The notes under the pieces were generated by a model. That model saw nothing but the letters and a program-made list of their open reading frames with translations, had not been told where the DNA came from and searched no databases. A program made the translations under genes and the position numbers. 64,000 bases of DNA from Toxoplasma gondii ME49 (taxonomy: Eukaryota > Apicomplexa > Conoidasida > Eucoccidiorida > Sarcocystidae). This document shows positions 23,401-33,832 of this stretch, one piece after another (the stretch's first letter is position 1; each line of letters starts with the position of its first letter). Location: assembly GCF_000006565.2 (NCBI RefSeq), contig NC_031472.1:1668227-1732226 (forward strand), written 5' to 3'.

Positions 23401-26400
23401 ATCATAGCTAGACCATCGGTTGTCCTTGAGACGTTGCAAGCAGATATTGCTTGCGTACAAGTAAGCCGCACCAAAATTACAAAAATAGCCCGTGAACCGT
23501 ACCACGGGGGTGACTTAAAAGAGTGGAATTCTCTGTTTGGGCGGCTTCATTTCCCCCCTCAGCTTGAAATCCTTCAAGGAGGCTGTCAGGAACTTCTTGC
23601 CTGACTTCTTCAACTCCGGAAGCGTGGAAGAAATGAAGATTTTCCTGGACGAGCAGCGCCAGCCCCTCCTCCAGCACGAATTCGTCAAGATGGTCGTTGA
23701 GTCAGCATTCTCCAAGGAAAACGAGTAAGTCGCGCGACGAGATGCTGTCTGCTTCTGGCACATCTTTTCCTAAAACAATTGCAGAAACAGTCAGCCCTTC
23801 AATCCACACGGGATTGCAGAGAAAAAACTCATCCACACTCTCCATTTGCTTCTGCCCTCTCGCGGCCCGTGTCCTAGAACAACTTATTGGACGACAACTT
23901 GTACATCACACCTACACACAACATCTAGATACTTATATATATATATATATATATATCTGCACGTATGTACTGTGACGTGGATTTTTGTGCTTCTCAAGAC
24001 CTGTCGAAATAGCGTGGGCACTTGTTAGTCTGCGGCCTCTCTTCTCAGGCACGATTGTTTGGGAATGGGTTCCATCTGTGTCTAAAAACAGTGTCTTGGC
24101 GGGTCTTGCTTCGTCGCAGTCACGCGGCGGTGCGGGCGGGGGATCTCGGCACCTCAGTTTTGGATTGAGACACAAGAAAGGGTCCTGTTGTAGAAATGCC
24201 AGATGTCTCTGACACGTTTTCACAGACACCGCGAGATGGTCAGCAACGCACTGGATCGGCTGTACGGGAAGGTGCTGAAACCGGATGACATCCAGCTTGC
24301 TTTCGCGCGTCTGGTCGGCGATGTCGATGACTACTCTCTGGACAACCCGGACGTGTACTATCTTCTTGCGAAATTTCTGGTGAGACAAAAGAAAAACAAG
24401 CGGCTGGGGGCGGGGTGGAGTATCCCTGGGCACTGCACTGAAACAGCGCCTGAGCTGTCTGGAGCGGAACAAGTCCACGGCGGGGTGGTAACAGGCGGCT
24501 GGCCATGCCAGCTGCCGCGTAGCATGTCGATTTAAGTGTAGGTAAAAGAGTCTGGCGGTACATCGATGCAGGCCGTGAACGTGGTTTTCTTGTTGAATTT
24601 CCCGTGGATCTGTCCACGAATGGGACAGGAATCTTTTTATGTGCAGTGTGATGGAAAATGAACTCCACATTCAGCGGTCGTCGTCAATGGCAGAAGACGC
24701 GATGACGCCAGTCGCAAAACCAGCGCCTGTACGTACCCACACCTTCAGCGGTTTTTGGCTTCCTTTCACAGGCACGGGCTGTTGCCGACGAGATTTTGCC
24801 GCCTTCTTTCCTGCTTGACCGGTACCGCCTGAACTACGGCGGCGATGCGGGCGTGCAGGTCTTGAAAAAAGTGCAAAAGTGGCTTGCCGAGCAAAATGGG
24901 AAAGGCATCAGTGTGAGGCTGCGAAAGGTATGACGTGGGACCTTTTCTCTGGTCTGGACGGAACAACGCCTCTGTTGAGTGTATCTAAGTGTGTGCATTA
25001 TTTATGCATGCGTGTATAGTTATGTAAGTGTGCACGTAAGTATCCTTGTACATGTATACATGTTGGTGTGGGCCTTTATCGCCGACGAACCGTTTTGTCT
25101 TCGGGGGGCTATTTGGAGAGGCACTTGGAGTCTGTAGAGGTACAGCTCAGCGTCTGTTCAGGAGGAACACGCGTGAACTCACTTGATTAACAAGACAACG
25201 AAGATACTTGTTTAAATGTCAGATGTGTTTGACTCAAATCTAGTAAACAGACACAGTTGCGTTCCTAGGTAAAACTGGTTTTCAGCCACTTGTCACACGA
25301 CATCGTCTAGCTGTAATCTTTGTGTTCTTGAAATCAAAAGTGCAAGATAACTCTAGATTCAGAACATAGATGCACAGATGCACAAATGAGTCCTTGTGGT
25401 GCAGTGCCGACCGACTGTTGGAGCATCTTGCGGACTCGTTCGCGTTCAACATCTAAAGCTTTCGGATTGTCTGTTTCCTTTACGTGGGGCAATCGATGTT
25501 GCTTGCCGGGCACTGCAGCCGTGAGTGTCTGCATTTGCGTAGAGGTGTACAGACTCTGGGGTTTTTCAGTCTGCGTCTTTAAAGGCGTGTGTTGCTAACC
25601 ATGCGAGCCATTGCCAGGGACGTACAGCTTGTTTTGAACATCGTGGACGGTCCAGAAGACTCGTGTACTCTCAATGCGACTCGACGGCAGTGTCCGTGTG
25701 CCTTTTATGAAAGATAAGGGAGCGCTTTGTGAGCGTATGCGTTCAACACTGGCAAGAGCTCGGTGTCCGTTGAGGCTTTGTTCGCAGGTCTGGACGGGGA
25801 CCGATCCAGACAACGCAGAGGCATGCGAATTCAAGGCGCGTGTGCGGGAGTGTCTATACGAATATTTCGACAGCAACGACAAAAAGGAAGCCGCCTGCAT
25901 TCTTCGCGAGCTCGAGCTGTCCCCCGACCAGGTCTGTCTGTTGTTTTCATTGGACCGCTGAAGAGTAATCCAAGCATCGGCGCGAGAGACGCGCAAATAC
26001 TCGTCTACAAGCATATATGTAGTTTTTCCACTCTCGCTAGAAATGTGGCGCAGTACGTGTATGAGCGTGTACGCATGCAAATAGGTGAACGTTTTTGTGC
26101 AGTTCCTGACGTTTCCGAAAGGTGTGGCGTAGATGTCAGCTGCAGGTATCTATCTAAAGAGAAAGAAAGGGGAAGAAAAGGTAAAGAGAGAAGTCCTCCA
26201 ACTCAGCATTCAACCGATGTCAGTCGCTGTAAACGACGCGGCGCACCAGCGTAGACGAGGGGGGCGGGTTGAGGGTGGAGAATCTTCTGTGTGTCTTCGC
26301 GCCGCGAGCAAGGTTGCTTCTATTAGCTGCTTCTTTTTCCTTCCCGCGAGGCCGCGCAACTCCTCTGGGTGGTAAATAGAAAAGTATTCACGTAATTCCT

Positions 26401-27801
26401 CACCGTAAAAAGAAGAAATGCGCGCTCCCGACGGCAGTATTCTAGGAGCCTCGGTGCACAAACTCTGCGTGCGTGTCCCGTACTTTCTCTGTGGATGCAT
26501 TTGCACAGTGATCACTGTAAAGTGATACTTTCGGAAAGACTTGCTTTACACTTGTGGTCTTTTTCGTATACACTGCTACAAATGCTGCCTCAGGTTTCGC
26601 GTGTGTCCTTGCCTTCACGTGTATGTATGTATATCTGTGTATATATTTTGTTTGACGCGCACGTGTTGAGATACTCATGTCGTTAAGCTCTATACACTCT
26701 TTGTCGACTGAAGTGGTTTTCGCGGCTGGAGTTGTCATGTTACCTCTAGTGATTCTCCAGTTTACTTTTTCGGTGTTTTTTCTGTGTAGGCAGCGGAAAT
26801 GGTTCGGAAGCTTCTTGTCATAGGCATGGAGAAGGCTGCTGTGGGGGAGCGTACGACTGAGAACGTTTTCGCGTTGCTCCGTTACTTGTTGGAGCGGACT
26901 GATATCGACGAGGAAATGATTCAGAAGGGCTTTGAGCAGACGCGCAACATGGCCGAGGAGGTAGGCTCCATGTGTGGCACCCGCTTCGTTTACGCATTCG
27001 TTCTTTTCCGGTCCGTCGCTGCGCATTTCCATTGTGTATTGTCTGTCGGAGCAGTCTTGGCAACTGTAGATGAATTTATCTTCCATAGTGAGAATCTGTT
27101 CGGAGAACCTCTAGACCTGTTCCAGACGCATACAGGTTTTTCGCCTTATTTGCGTATTTGGTTAGTTCTTGTCTCGGCATGCAGACCAATATCAGAAAGG
27201 AGACTACCACCGTAGATATCGTGATGTTTGTACACCTTGGATACATATGTTAGGTCTCCATAAGTACGGCGGATATCAGTTCCTTTACAGCACTTTCCGT
27301 GATGGTCGTTGCGCCGCAAGCGACAAGGGTCCGAGGAGCAGAGCCTTCGCGTGCCTCCTCTCTGCAAGCCCTCGACAACGCTGGTCTGTATTTGCGAAGA
27401 AATGCTTTATCTAACGTTTATGGCATGCCATTTCTCCCGTCTGGAAGGTCTTCCTCGTGCTTCGTCAATACTGCCGTCTGAGGGTTGACACGAATCGTTT
27501 CACGATATTGGCTGAATCATGTGTTTCGCTCTTCTTGTAGACAACCAGGCATTATCAAGGGAGAGCCCCACTTCAGAAAATGGTGTCCTCCTCGAACTAG
27601 TAACGCTTGTTTTGGCACGGACACCGGGTCCCCACAACGAACGCGATATAGTATGTCACGCAGTTTTCTGGGTTTGCTACGAGTAGGTGCGCCATGCGTG
27701 TCTCTTCGCAGATCAAACTTGACATTCCTGACATGGATCGACGATTCCCGCAACTTGTGGAAGAGGCGAAGAAGAGAGGCATGCTGTCGGCTGAGTTTTA
27801 A
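20494..27801 (+). CDS. MA3-domain protein, PDCD4/translation-regulator-like
   Basis: MA3 domains bind eIF4A and occur in eIF4G, PDCD4 and plant MRF proteins, where they control translation initiation. Ten exons join in phase: 20494-20604, 21190-21346, 21952-22190, 22574-22737, 23563-23724, 24226-24379, 24772-24927, 25788-25931, 26790-26960 and 27712-27801, giving 515 residues. Three MA3-like alpha-helical units can be seen. The first covers about 75-200 (YLDSFLVLAIQSSL, VYLFLDCAVLDG). The second covers about 225-345 (SFKEAVRNFLPDFF, DNPDVYYLLAKFLARAVAD). The third covers about 395-515 (ECLYEYFDSNDKKEAACILREL, truncated here, then GFEQTRNM and IKLDIPDMDRRFPQLVEEA). There is no MIF4G domain, so it is PDCD4/MRF-like rather than eIF4G. 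The short exon 1 has the MASNK start in aagATGG context. Introns are 337-860 nt. Confidence 0.87.
23934..23957. repeat. (TA)n microsatellite
   Basis: Short pure TA tract inside the intron between exons 5 and 6 of the MA3-domain gene. Confidence 0.95.
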
Positions 27802-30800
27802 GGGGCATCTTGTCCGCGTTCACACTTGTGAACTTCGTCGAAAGAAAGTGCTGGATATTTAAGCACGCGACGTCGCTATAGTCTTGTGCACATCCTTCCG
27901 GCGCCCTGCGTGTTCCCCGACTGTGTGTGAATTTCTTAGGGGGAATGCAGTGCGTGTTCCCGCGTAAGCCCCCAAAATGTGAGTTTCCACGGCCAATAGC
28001 TCTCCAGATTGTCCGTTGAGGGAGGCGCATTTTTAAGCTGTATGTGTGGCCATTCAGCGAGCCTTCAGAGTTGCTTTTCCCCGTAAACGAGAGCCTCTGT
28101 CCAACCGGGAGAGTTTCTCCGAGTTTTGGTTTTTGCGACGAGCTGTCTTCGGCGTCCATACTGCCCATACACGCCAGGAGCTGCAGTCAAGTGTCACGCT
28201 ACGTTTTGTGGTATCGTGGCAGTCCAAAAGCGGACCAGGGCAGGTCGGCACCCGGTGGGTTGTCAAGAAGCTGCACGACGATATCGGCTACACAGGAGTG
28301 TGCAGTCCATTGTGATTCTTAGCAGTGTTTTCTTTGCCGGTCTAGGCAGCCACCGTTGTGTCGGGTGGGTGAGCAAGATTAGGAACGAGTTTTCTTTGTT
28401 CATACGGTTAGCGCATTTTTGGCGGGCAAGGTGTGATAGGTTCTTGACTGTTACGGTGCGTTAGGGTCGAGTCATGCCTTGCGTTATCTCGAGATCTCGT
28501 GCTTCGGTTGTTTCTGTCTTTGCTGCGAAACGTCCACGTCGGATCATTGGTCACCGCAATTGTTCCTAGGCTCCCCGTTCACGATGTCGCTTCTATGGTG
28601 AAATGCTGAGTCTGGTGCCGCCCCCTACGGAGCAAGGTTGTTCTTGGATGATTTCAGCGGTGGGGGGACAGCAGCCGAAAGTATTTGCCTCGTGGGAAAG
28701 ACTTGGCTGCAAACGCCTCCTTGACCAACCTTGTCTATCCTTTCCCGACATCATAGTGGAATCAGTAAACCTCATAGTCTGCTCGATCGACAGAATAAGC
28801 AGTTAAGAAGATCCAGGGATCGGGGGGCTGCCTCTGTCGCGAATGGCGGCTTCGCAGACAGTGGAGCTTCCTGACTGTCGCACCCGACGCCACGGTTTTG
28901 GTTGTTAGCACACAGAAGTCCCAAAGTATCTTTCGCTAACGCCCAGATGAAAGCGAAATTCAGATACACACTTCTAGGAAAGGAACTGTGTGCGTGTGGT
29001 AGATACAATTTCTGGCGGTGTCTTTTAACGTATACGGCCTTTTCAGTTGTTCTCGAAGAGGTGTTTCGTATATGGTGCGTTTTCGCAGTCCCTGATGTCT
29101 GTGACTAATAAGCCAGACGACTGTCTATCAAAGCTGCCTGTAGACTAAGTGGCGCCTGCAGTGGCTGGATAGCTGAAGCGTCACCTGTCGTACTGTGGAA
29201 TGTGAACGCGACGTTTTGTCACTGACGAGTCAGGCTCCCCCTGTTTTGCGGAGAAAAAAGATACTTAGTTCATCCCACGTTCACAATGAGCCACGAAAAT
29301 GCTTTTCAAACCGTGGACAGGTACCCCCGCGCTGTGGTAGAGTGGTAGCCATCGCATGGCTGCATACGAACACGAGGACTGACCAGGAAAACCCACTTGT
29401 TTTACCATGCTTGCGATGGCGAGTTACGAATGTCGTCTTGTCGAGCAGTGGAAGTTTTGGTGGAACCAGAGCTTTCATTGAGTAACGCTTACTCTGAAAT
29501 TCTACTGTCAGTGTGGTGGAAGACAGGTTCTAATTGCGAGCCCGGGGTTGTGTGTGAGTGGCCGGGTAGACACGGGACATCCGAGCGCACGTACGTCCCA
29601 TCTTGTGACGAGGTGGTGACTCTGCATTTGTTCCGCTGCGCAGAGTGTTACATAAAAACCAGTGGTGCTACATGGGAGAGGCACATGGACACGAACAGCG
29701 GCGGTCAAAGTCTGTCCTCTCCGGCGACACGGCCGACATCGAGTGAAGTTGACCACAAGGAGTTTCTAACCGTCTTCGCGACGTTAGACGCTGCCTGACT
29801 CGGTGACACTATTGGACACGCAGGGAGCACAATCACCGTGTATGATCATAACTTTATTTACAGTGGATCAAAAGTGTATCGCCGTACTCTGTGAAGCCTG
29901 TCGTGATGTTTACCGCGAACAACCGATTCCTGCACCTTTGCGGGGCAACATGAATGCTGTCACCGACACAAAAGACACAGAAAATCGACGAGGAGCTCTC
30001 TGCTCCAGCGATGGTGTTGTGAGTGAGTCTGAATCATTATGTAACTGTAACGCGGGGAGTGCTTACAAGAATTGATGACGCAAGCGTCGCGTTCTCATCG
30101 GGACTTCTGCTAGTCTCGCCCTCAGTACGTTGCTACGGGAAAGCCACGAAAAAAGGCAACTGAGGAACTTTGAAGGAATGATTGTGCCGAGCCTGCTGTC
30201 ATGCTTGGGCATCAAAAATGTGACGTTCTGAAGGGAGCCGTGAGGTGTGTAAGCGACGTGGAGTCACGAATTAGACGGTTCTGAACAGCAAGAGACAGCT
30301 ACGACGCTTCAGGCGTTAACTACTACGTCGGGACGGTTGACTGCGTAGTTGCAGGCGAAGGGAGCTCACCGCTTTTCGATGCGATGGGGACTAATAAATC
30401 ATCCGGGTCCCGCCGTGCGCAGCTCGGGAGGAGTTGTTCTTTCTAGACGAGGGAAACATATTCCAAAAAAATGATAGTTTTCAAGGAGGAAAGCAAAACA
30501 AGGGAGAGCGTCCCAACTGCGGTGCGCTCAGCCTTGCGTTGTGGCCTGTCCCTCGTCCGTAGCATGCTATTCGCCATCAAGCCATTGCAGCGGTCGTGTC
30601 GATTTAGATGTGCTGCGCAACCGCATACACCGGTGCCGCGCCGGTATATCCTTTTCTGTAGAGCGGTCCGTTATCACAAGCAAGGGGATTCAGAGACCAG
30701 TGTCTTTCCATACCCAAACGATCAAATTCTTGGTGTTTTGCCGGCCCGGGTACAGAAGGTGCCCTGGCACGCTGTGACCACGCCGAGGGGCATCGCCCGG

Positions 30801-31552
30801 ATTCCCGGACACAGCCAGTGGCCGTGTTCTGAGCGCCTGTGGAGTTTCACAGTTGGAATGCAGTTGCCCGCTATTGAGGGAACCTGGAAAGGAACCCTTG
30901 TTTTGGGCGAAAGCCTACGATTCGAGAGACGCACGTCCTGCTGCTGATTGCACATACCGGTGACACCACGGCCGACGACTCACGTCGCCGTCCAAGTAAC
31001 GCGCGATGGCGCCGGTATGTCCGTTAATGGCATTGTAGTCTTCTTTCGTCCATTGTGCAGCATTACCGAGTCCGGAGCTTGGCAAGTGCTTCAGTCCGCG
31101 CTGGTTTCCAGTACATCAGTCCGAAAAAGCCTTTCCTTCAGGATCCTCCGACTCTGACTGTGTAGCTTGTTGCTTCGTACTTGTGTGAACGTCACAAAAC
31201 GCGAACAAGGTTGCCTGAGGTATCGATTCATGTGTTTTCATTCTTGGACCCGGAGAAGGTTGTGAGAGTCATTTTCACAGTCCAGCGTTTCCATCCGGAG
31301 ATGACGCCCCATTGCGGGAGGCGGAAGTGTTTCCCTCTCTCGCCCACGTGACTGTTGGTTTCGGGTGACCCCTGTTCCGACATTTCCCCTTGTTAAACGC
31401 GTTTTTAGCAACTATCGAACCTCGATACGACCTCCTCCATTTGTTTCCATTTTGTAAAACGGCCCAAGGGAAAACGTTGTGCCTCCATCCGGGTAAAGGA
31501 TTTTCCCAGTCTCTTCTCGAGCAGGTGTGAAACCAGTAGCGGCGCCCCTACG
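27802..31552. other. Intergenic between the MA3 gene and MIC8
   Basis: A 3.7-kb stretch that should contain the 3' untranslated region of the MA3 gene and the promoter and leader of MIC8. Reading frames at 29397-29798 and 30471-30947 (plus) lack domains, signal peptides or clear splice partners. No gene is supported. Confidence 0.55.
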
Positions 31553-33832
31553 ATGGCGGGTCCGTACCGATATTCTGGGCTAGATCGCTTTTCCCTGCCG
31601 TGTCTCTCTCCAGCGTCAGCGCTTCGCGTGGTGGGAAGCAGCGAGACGAAGGCTCATTTGGTCAAGATGCGCGGCGCAAGAGACGCTTTGCTGAGCTTGA
31701 GCCGAATTTCCCTTCTGGCCGCACTGGCTGGCCTAGCTTGCTGTCGCGCCATGGTCGTTCTGTCCTCGGCGTTTGCGACGACCGTCGTGGAAAAACACCC
31801 TGGTAGCCTTCATCCGGAATCCGGGGAAGCCCCTGCTACAGCCTCTTCACTGGTTCAAATCGAGGCAGCGCAGCACACCAGTCTGGTCTCCAGTGCCGCT
31901 GCCCGTACTGTTTTTCAGCCTCCGTCAGAGGAGTCGTGGCTGTGTCGTCTCTCGACAAACAATGGGCCCTGTTCGAAAAACTCATCAGATCCCGAGATCG
32001 GGCAGTGGCGGTTCTGCCCGCCAGGGCGCTGCTGTAGCATGTCAAAGTGTGGGCCTGCAGGCTGTTCCATAGGCTGGTGTGAGGGGTGGGGCAACCCATT
32101 GTGCTGGATCAAGGACGACACCTACAGCGACGGCAAGTGCACCTGCGAAAAGTACAGAGACCGGTGCTCTCCCAACGCCGACTGCCTCGAATATAACGTC
32201 GAACGAGGGGGCGCGTACTGCGTCTGCAAAGACGGATACTACGGAGATGGGAAAGTATGTGAGTTTGACCCATGCAGCGGCAACCCCTGCAATCCGGGTA
32301 GTTGCCGGCGACATGGAACGTCATACTCGTGCGCGTGCCCGGACACATATGCGGTTACCAGCACAAGCAGTGGAGAGCGCTGTGAAGTCAAGAGGAATTT
32401 CTGTCTCGGCGAACCCTGTGGCTCGTCAGAAGTTGCCGCTGATTGCGTCAGCTTCGACAGCGGGGAATACGAATGCATCTGCAAGAGTTCCTACGTTTCA
32501 GACGGCAAGGGCTGCGTGAAGTTCGATCCGTGTGAGTACAATCCCTGTGGCACCTCCGAGGCCGTTAAATCGTGCACCCACGTGAACGGCGATGAATACA
32601 AGTGTGAGTGTCATGAAGGGTACAATCTAACGAACGACTCGGACGGGAACATGGTCTGTGCAAAAGACCCGTGTTACGGGAACCCTTGCGGTCTCCCCCA
32701 CTTGGTTGCCTCCTGCGCTCGACGGACGCCGGATTCAACCAGTTCCGCGACCTACACGTGCCTGTGTACGGCTGCTGGCCACCTGCAAGTCGATCCGGTC
32801 ACCGGGGCCCAATCGTGTACTCAAGGAGATCCGTGTGCTTCGAATCCATGTGGCTCGGATGCCGTAGTTGATTTCTGTATCAGCGAAGACGATACCTACA
32901 GGTGTGTATGCAAAACGGGCTACGCATCCGTGGAGATTAACGGTAGAAAACAGTGCAAACGCGGAGACCCTTGTGAGCTGAAGGTCTGCGGTGAAGATCA
33001 CCTGGTGGAAAGCTGCTCCACAAACAACAAATTGTATTCGTGTGATTGTACGTCCCTTGCTATCAAGGGGCTCAACGATGAAAAAAAGCCTGTTTGTATC
33101 AGTCGAGAAGAATGCGAGAGTGTCTGCGGGCCTCTGAAAGGCGTCAAGCAGTGCAACCAGAAGATGGGGGTGCTGGAGTGCGTGTGTGACATGGGCTACA
33201 TCCTGTCCACACAGAACGGAAAAAAACAGTGTGTTCAGGGGGATGCATGTCTGAATCAGCCGTGTGGAACACCAGAGTCGACGTTAGCATGCACAGCGAA
33301 CGGCAGTCATTACTCATGTTCGTGCAATGAAGGCTATGAACTTCGAATGCGGCCAGATGGCACTCAAGTTTGTGCTAGTGCAGGTGATTGCACTGGATCC
33401 CCTTGTGGAGCCAGCACGAGCATCGGCGTTTGCACCCCGGGGGTGGACAGCTACACATGTACGTGTGTCTCCCCATTCGAGTTACAGCAGACAGCAGATG
33501 GAAAGCCCACGTGCGGTGAAGCTTTCACGACAACAACAACTCAAGCCGTAAAAGATGATAGCGGGAGCGACAACTCATCTTACACTGGACTGGCAACGGG
33601 AGCCGTGATCATGGTTCTTGCCCTTGGTGCTGCATTGTGGTTCTCGAATTCTCAAGAAGAACAAACTATGGGGTCCGGTGGGATGGGAGGAATGGATGAC
33701 CCAATGCAAGGCCCAATGGGCCCGATGGGAATGGGGGGCCCGATGGGACCTGGAGGCCCCATGGGTCCAATGGGCCCTCCTGGTCCTCGTCAGTCGTATG
33801 CGGCGTACCCGTCAGGCTCAATGTGGTCATAA
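31553..33832 (+). CDS. MIC8: Microneme protein MIC8 (chitin-binding-like module, ten EGF modules, membrane span)
   Basis: MIC8 is a transmembrane microneme protein that escorts soluble MIC3 and, in Toxoplasma, is needed for rhoptry secretion during invasion. Single exon, 759 residues from the first ATG. An internal ATG at 31667 (residue 39, aagATGC) begins a sequence with a clear signal peptide (LLAALAGLACCRA) and may be the true start, giving 721 residues. A Cys-rich chitin-binding-like module lies at about 127-188 (CPPGRCCSMSKCGPAGC). Ten EGF modules follow at about 195-655, most of the pattern DPC..NPCG...C..Y.C.C..GY. After a Thr-rich spacer (TTTTT) comes one hydrophobic span at about 678-699 and a 60-residue cytoplasmic tail with Gly-Pro-Met repeats ending in MWS. 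Ten EGF modules plus this N-terminal module match MIC8 rather than MIC7 or MIC9. Confidence 0.92.
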   Translation: MAGPYRYSGLDRFSLPCLSPASALRVVGSSETKAHLVKMRGARDALLSLSRISLLAALAGLACCRAMVVLSSAFATTVVEKHPGSLHPESGEAPATASSLVQIEAAQHTSLVSSAAARTVFQPPSEESWLCRLSTNNGPCSKNSSDPEIGQWRFCPPGRCCSMSKCGPAGCSIGWCEGWGNPLCWIKDDTYSDGKCTCEKYRDRCSPNADCLEYNVERGGAYCVCKDGYYGDGKVCEFDPCSGNPCNPGSCRRHGTSYSCACPDTYAVTSTSSGERCEVKRNFCLGEPCGSSEVAADCVSFDSGEYECICKSSYVSDGKGCVKFDPCEYNPCGTSEAVKSCTHVNGDEYKCECHEGYNLTNDSDGNMVCAKDPCYGNPCGLPHLVASCARRTPDSTSSATYTCLCTAAGHLQVDPVTGAQSCTQGDPCASNPCGSDAVVDFCISEDDTYRCVCKTGYASVEINGRKQCKRGDPCELKVCGEDHLVESCSTNNKLYSCDCTSLAIKGLNDEKKPVCISREECESVCGPLKGVKQCNQKMGVLECVCDMGYILSTQNGKKQCVQGDACLNQPCGTPESTLACTANGSHYSCSCNEGYELRMRPDGTQVCASAGDCTGSPCGASTSIGVCTPGVDSYTCTCVSPFELQQTADGKPTCGEAFTTTTTQAVKDDSGSDNSSYTGLATGAVIMVLALGAALWFSNSQEEQTMGSGGMGGMDDPMQGPMGPMGMGGPMGPGGPMGPMGPPGPRQSYAAYPSGSMWS
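33665..33790 (+). repeat. Gly-Pro-Met coding repeat in the MIC8 tail
   Basis: Imperfect 9-nt units (ggcccaatg, gggcccgatggga) encode GPMGPM/GGPMGP repeats in the cytoplasmic tail, directly after the membrane span and an acidic SQEEQ stretch. Confidence 0.8.

Noticed and set aside
24240..24670. Minus-strand frames over MA3 exons 6-7
   Set aside because: Antisense to exons with clear MA3 conservation.
29325..29400. tRNA-like stretch (ggtagagtggtagcc)
   Set aside because: It resembles a D-arm, but no matching acceptor stem, anticodon arm or GGTTCRA T-arm follows.
30471..30947. Plus-strand frame of 158 codons upstream of MIC8
   Set aside because: No domain, no signal peptide, ordinary composition for a chance frame; more likely MIC8 upstream sequence.
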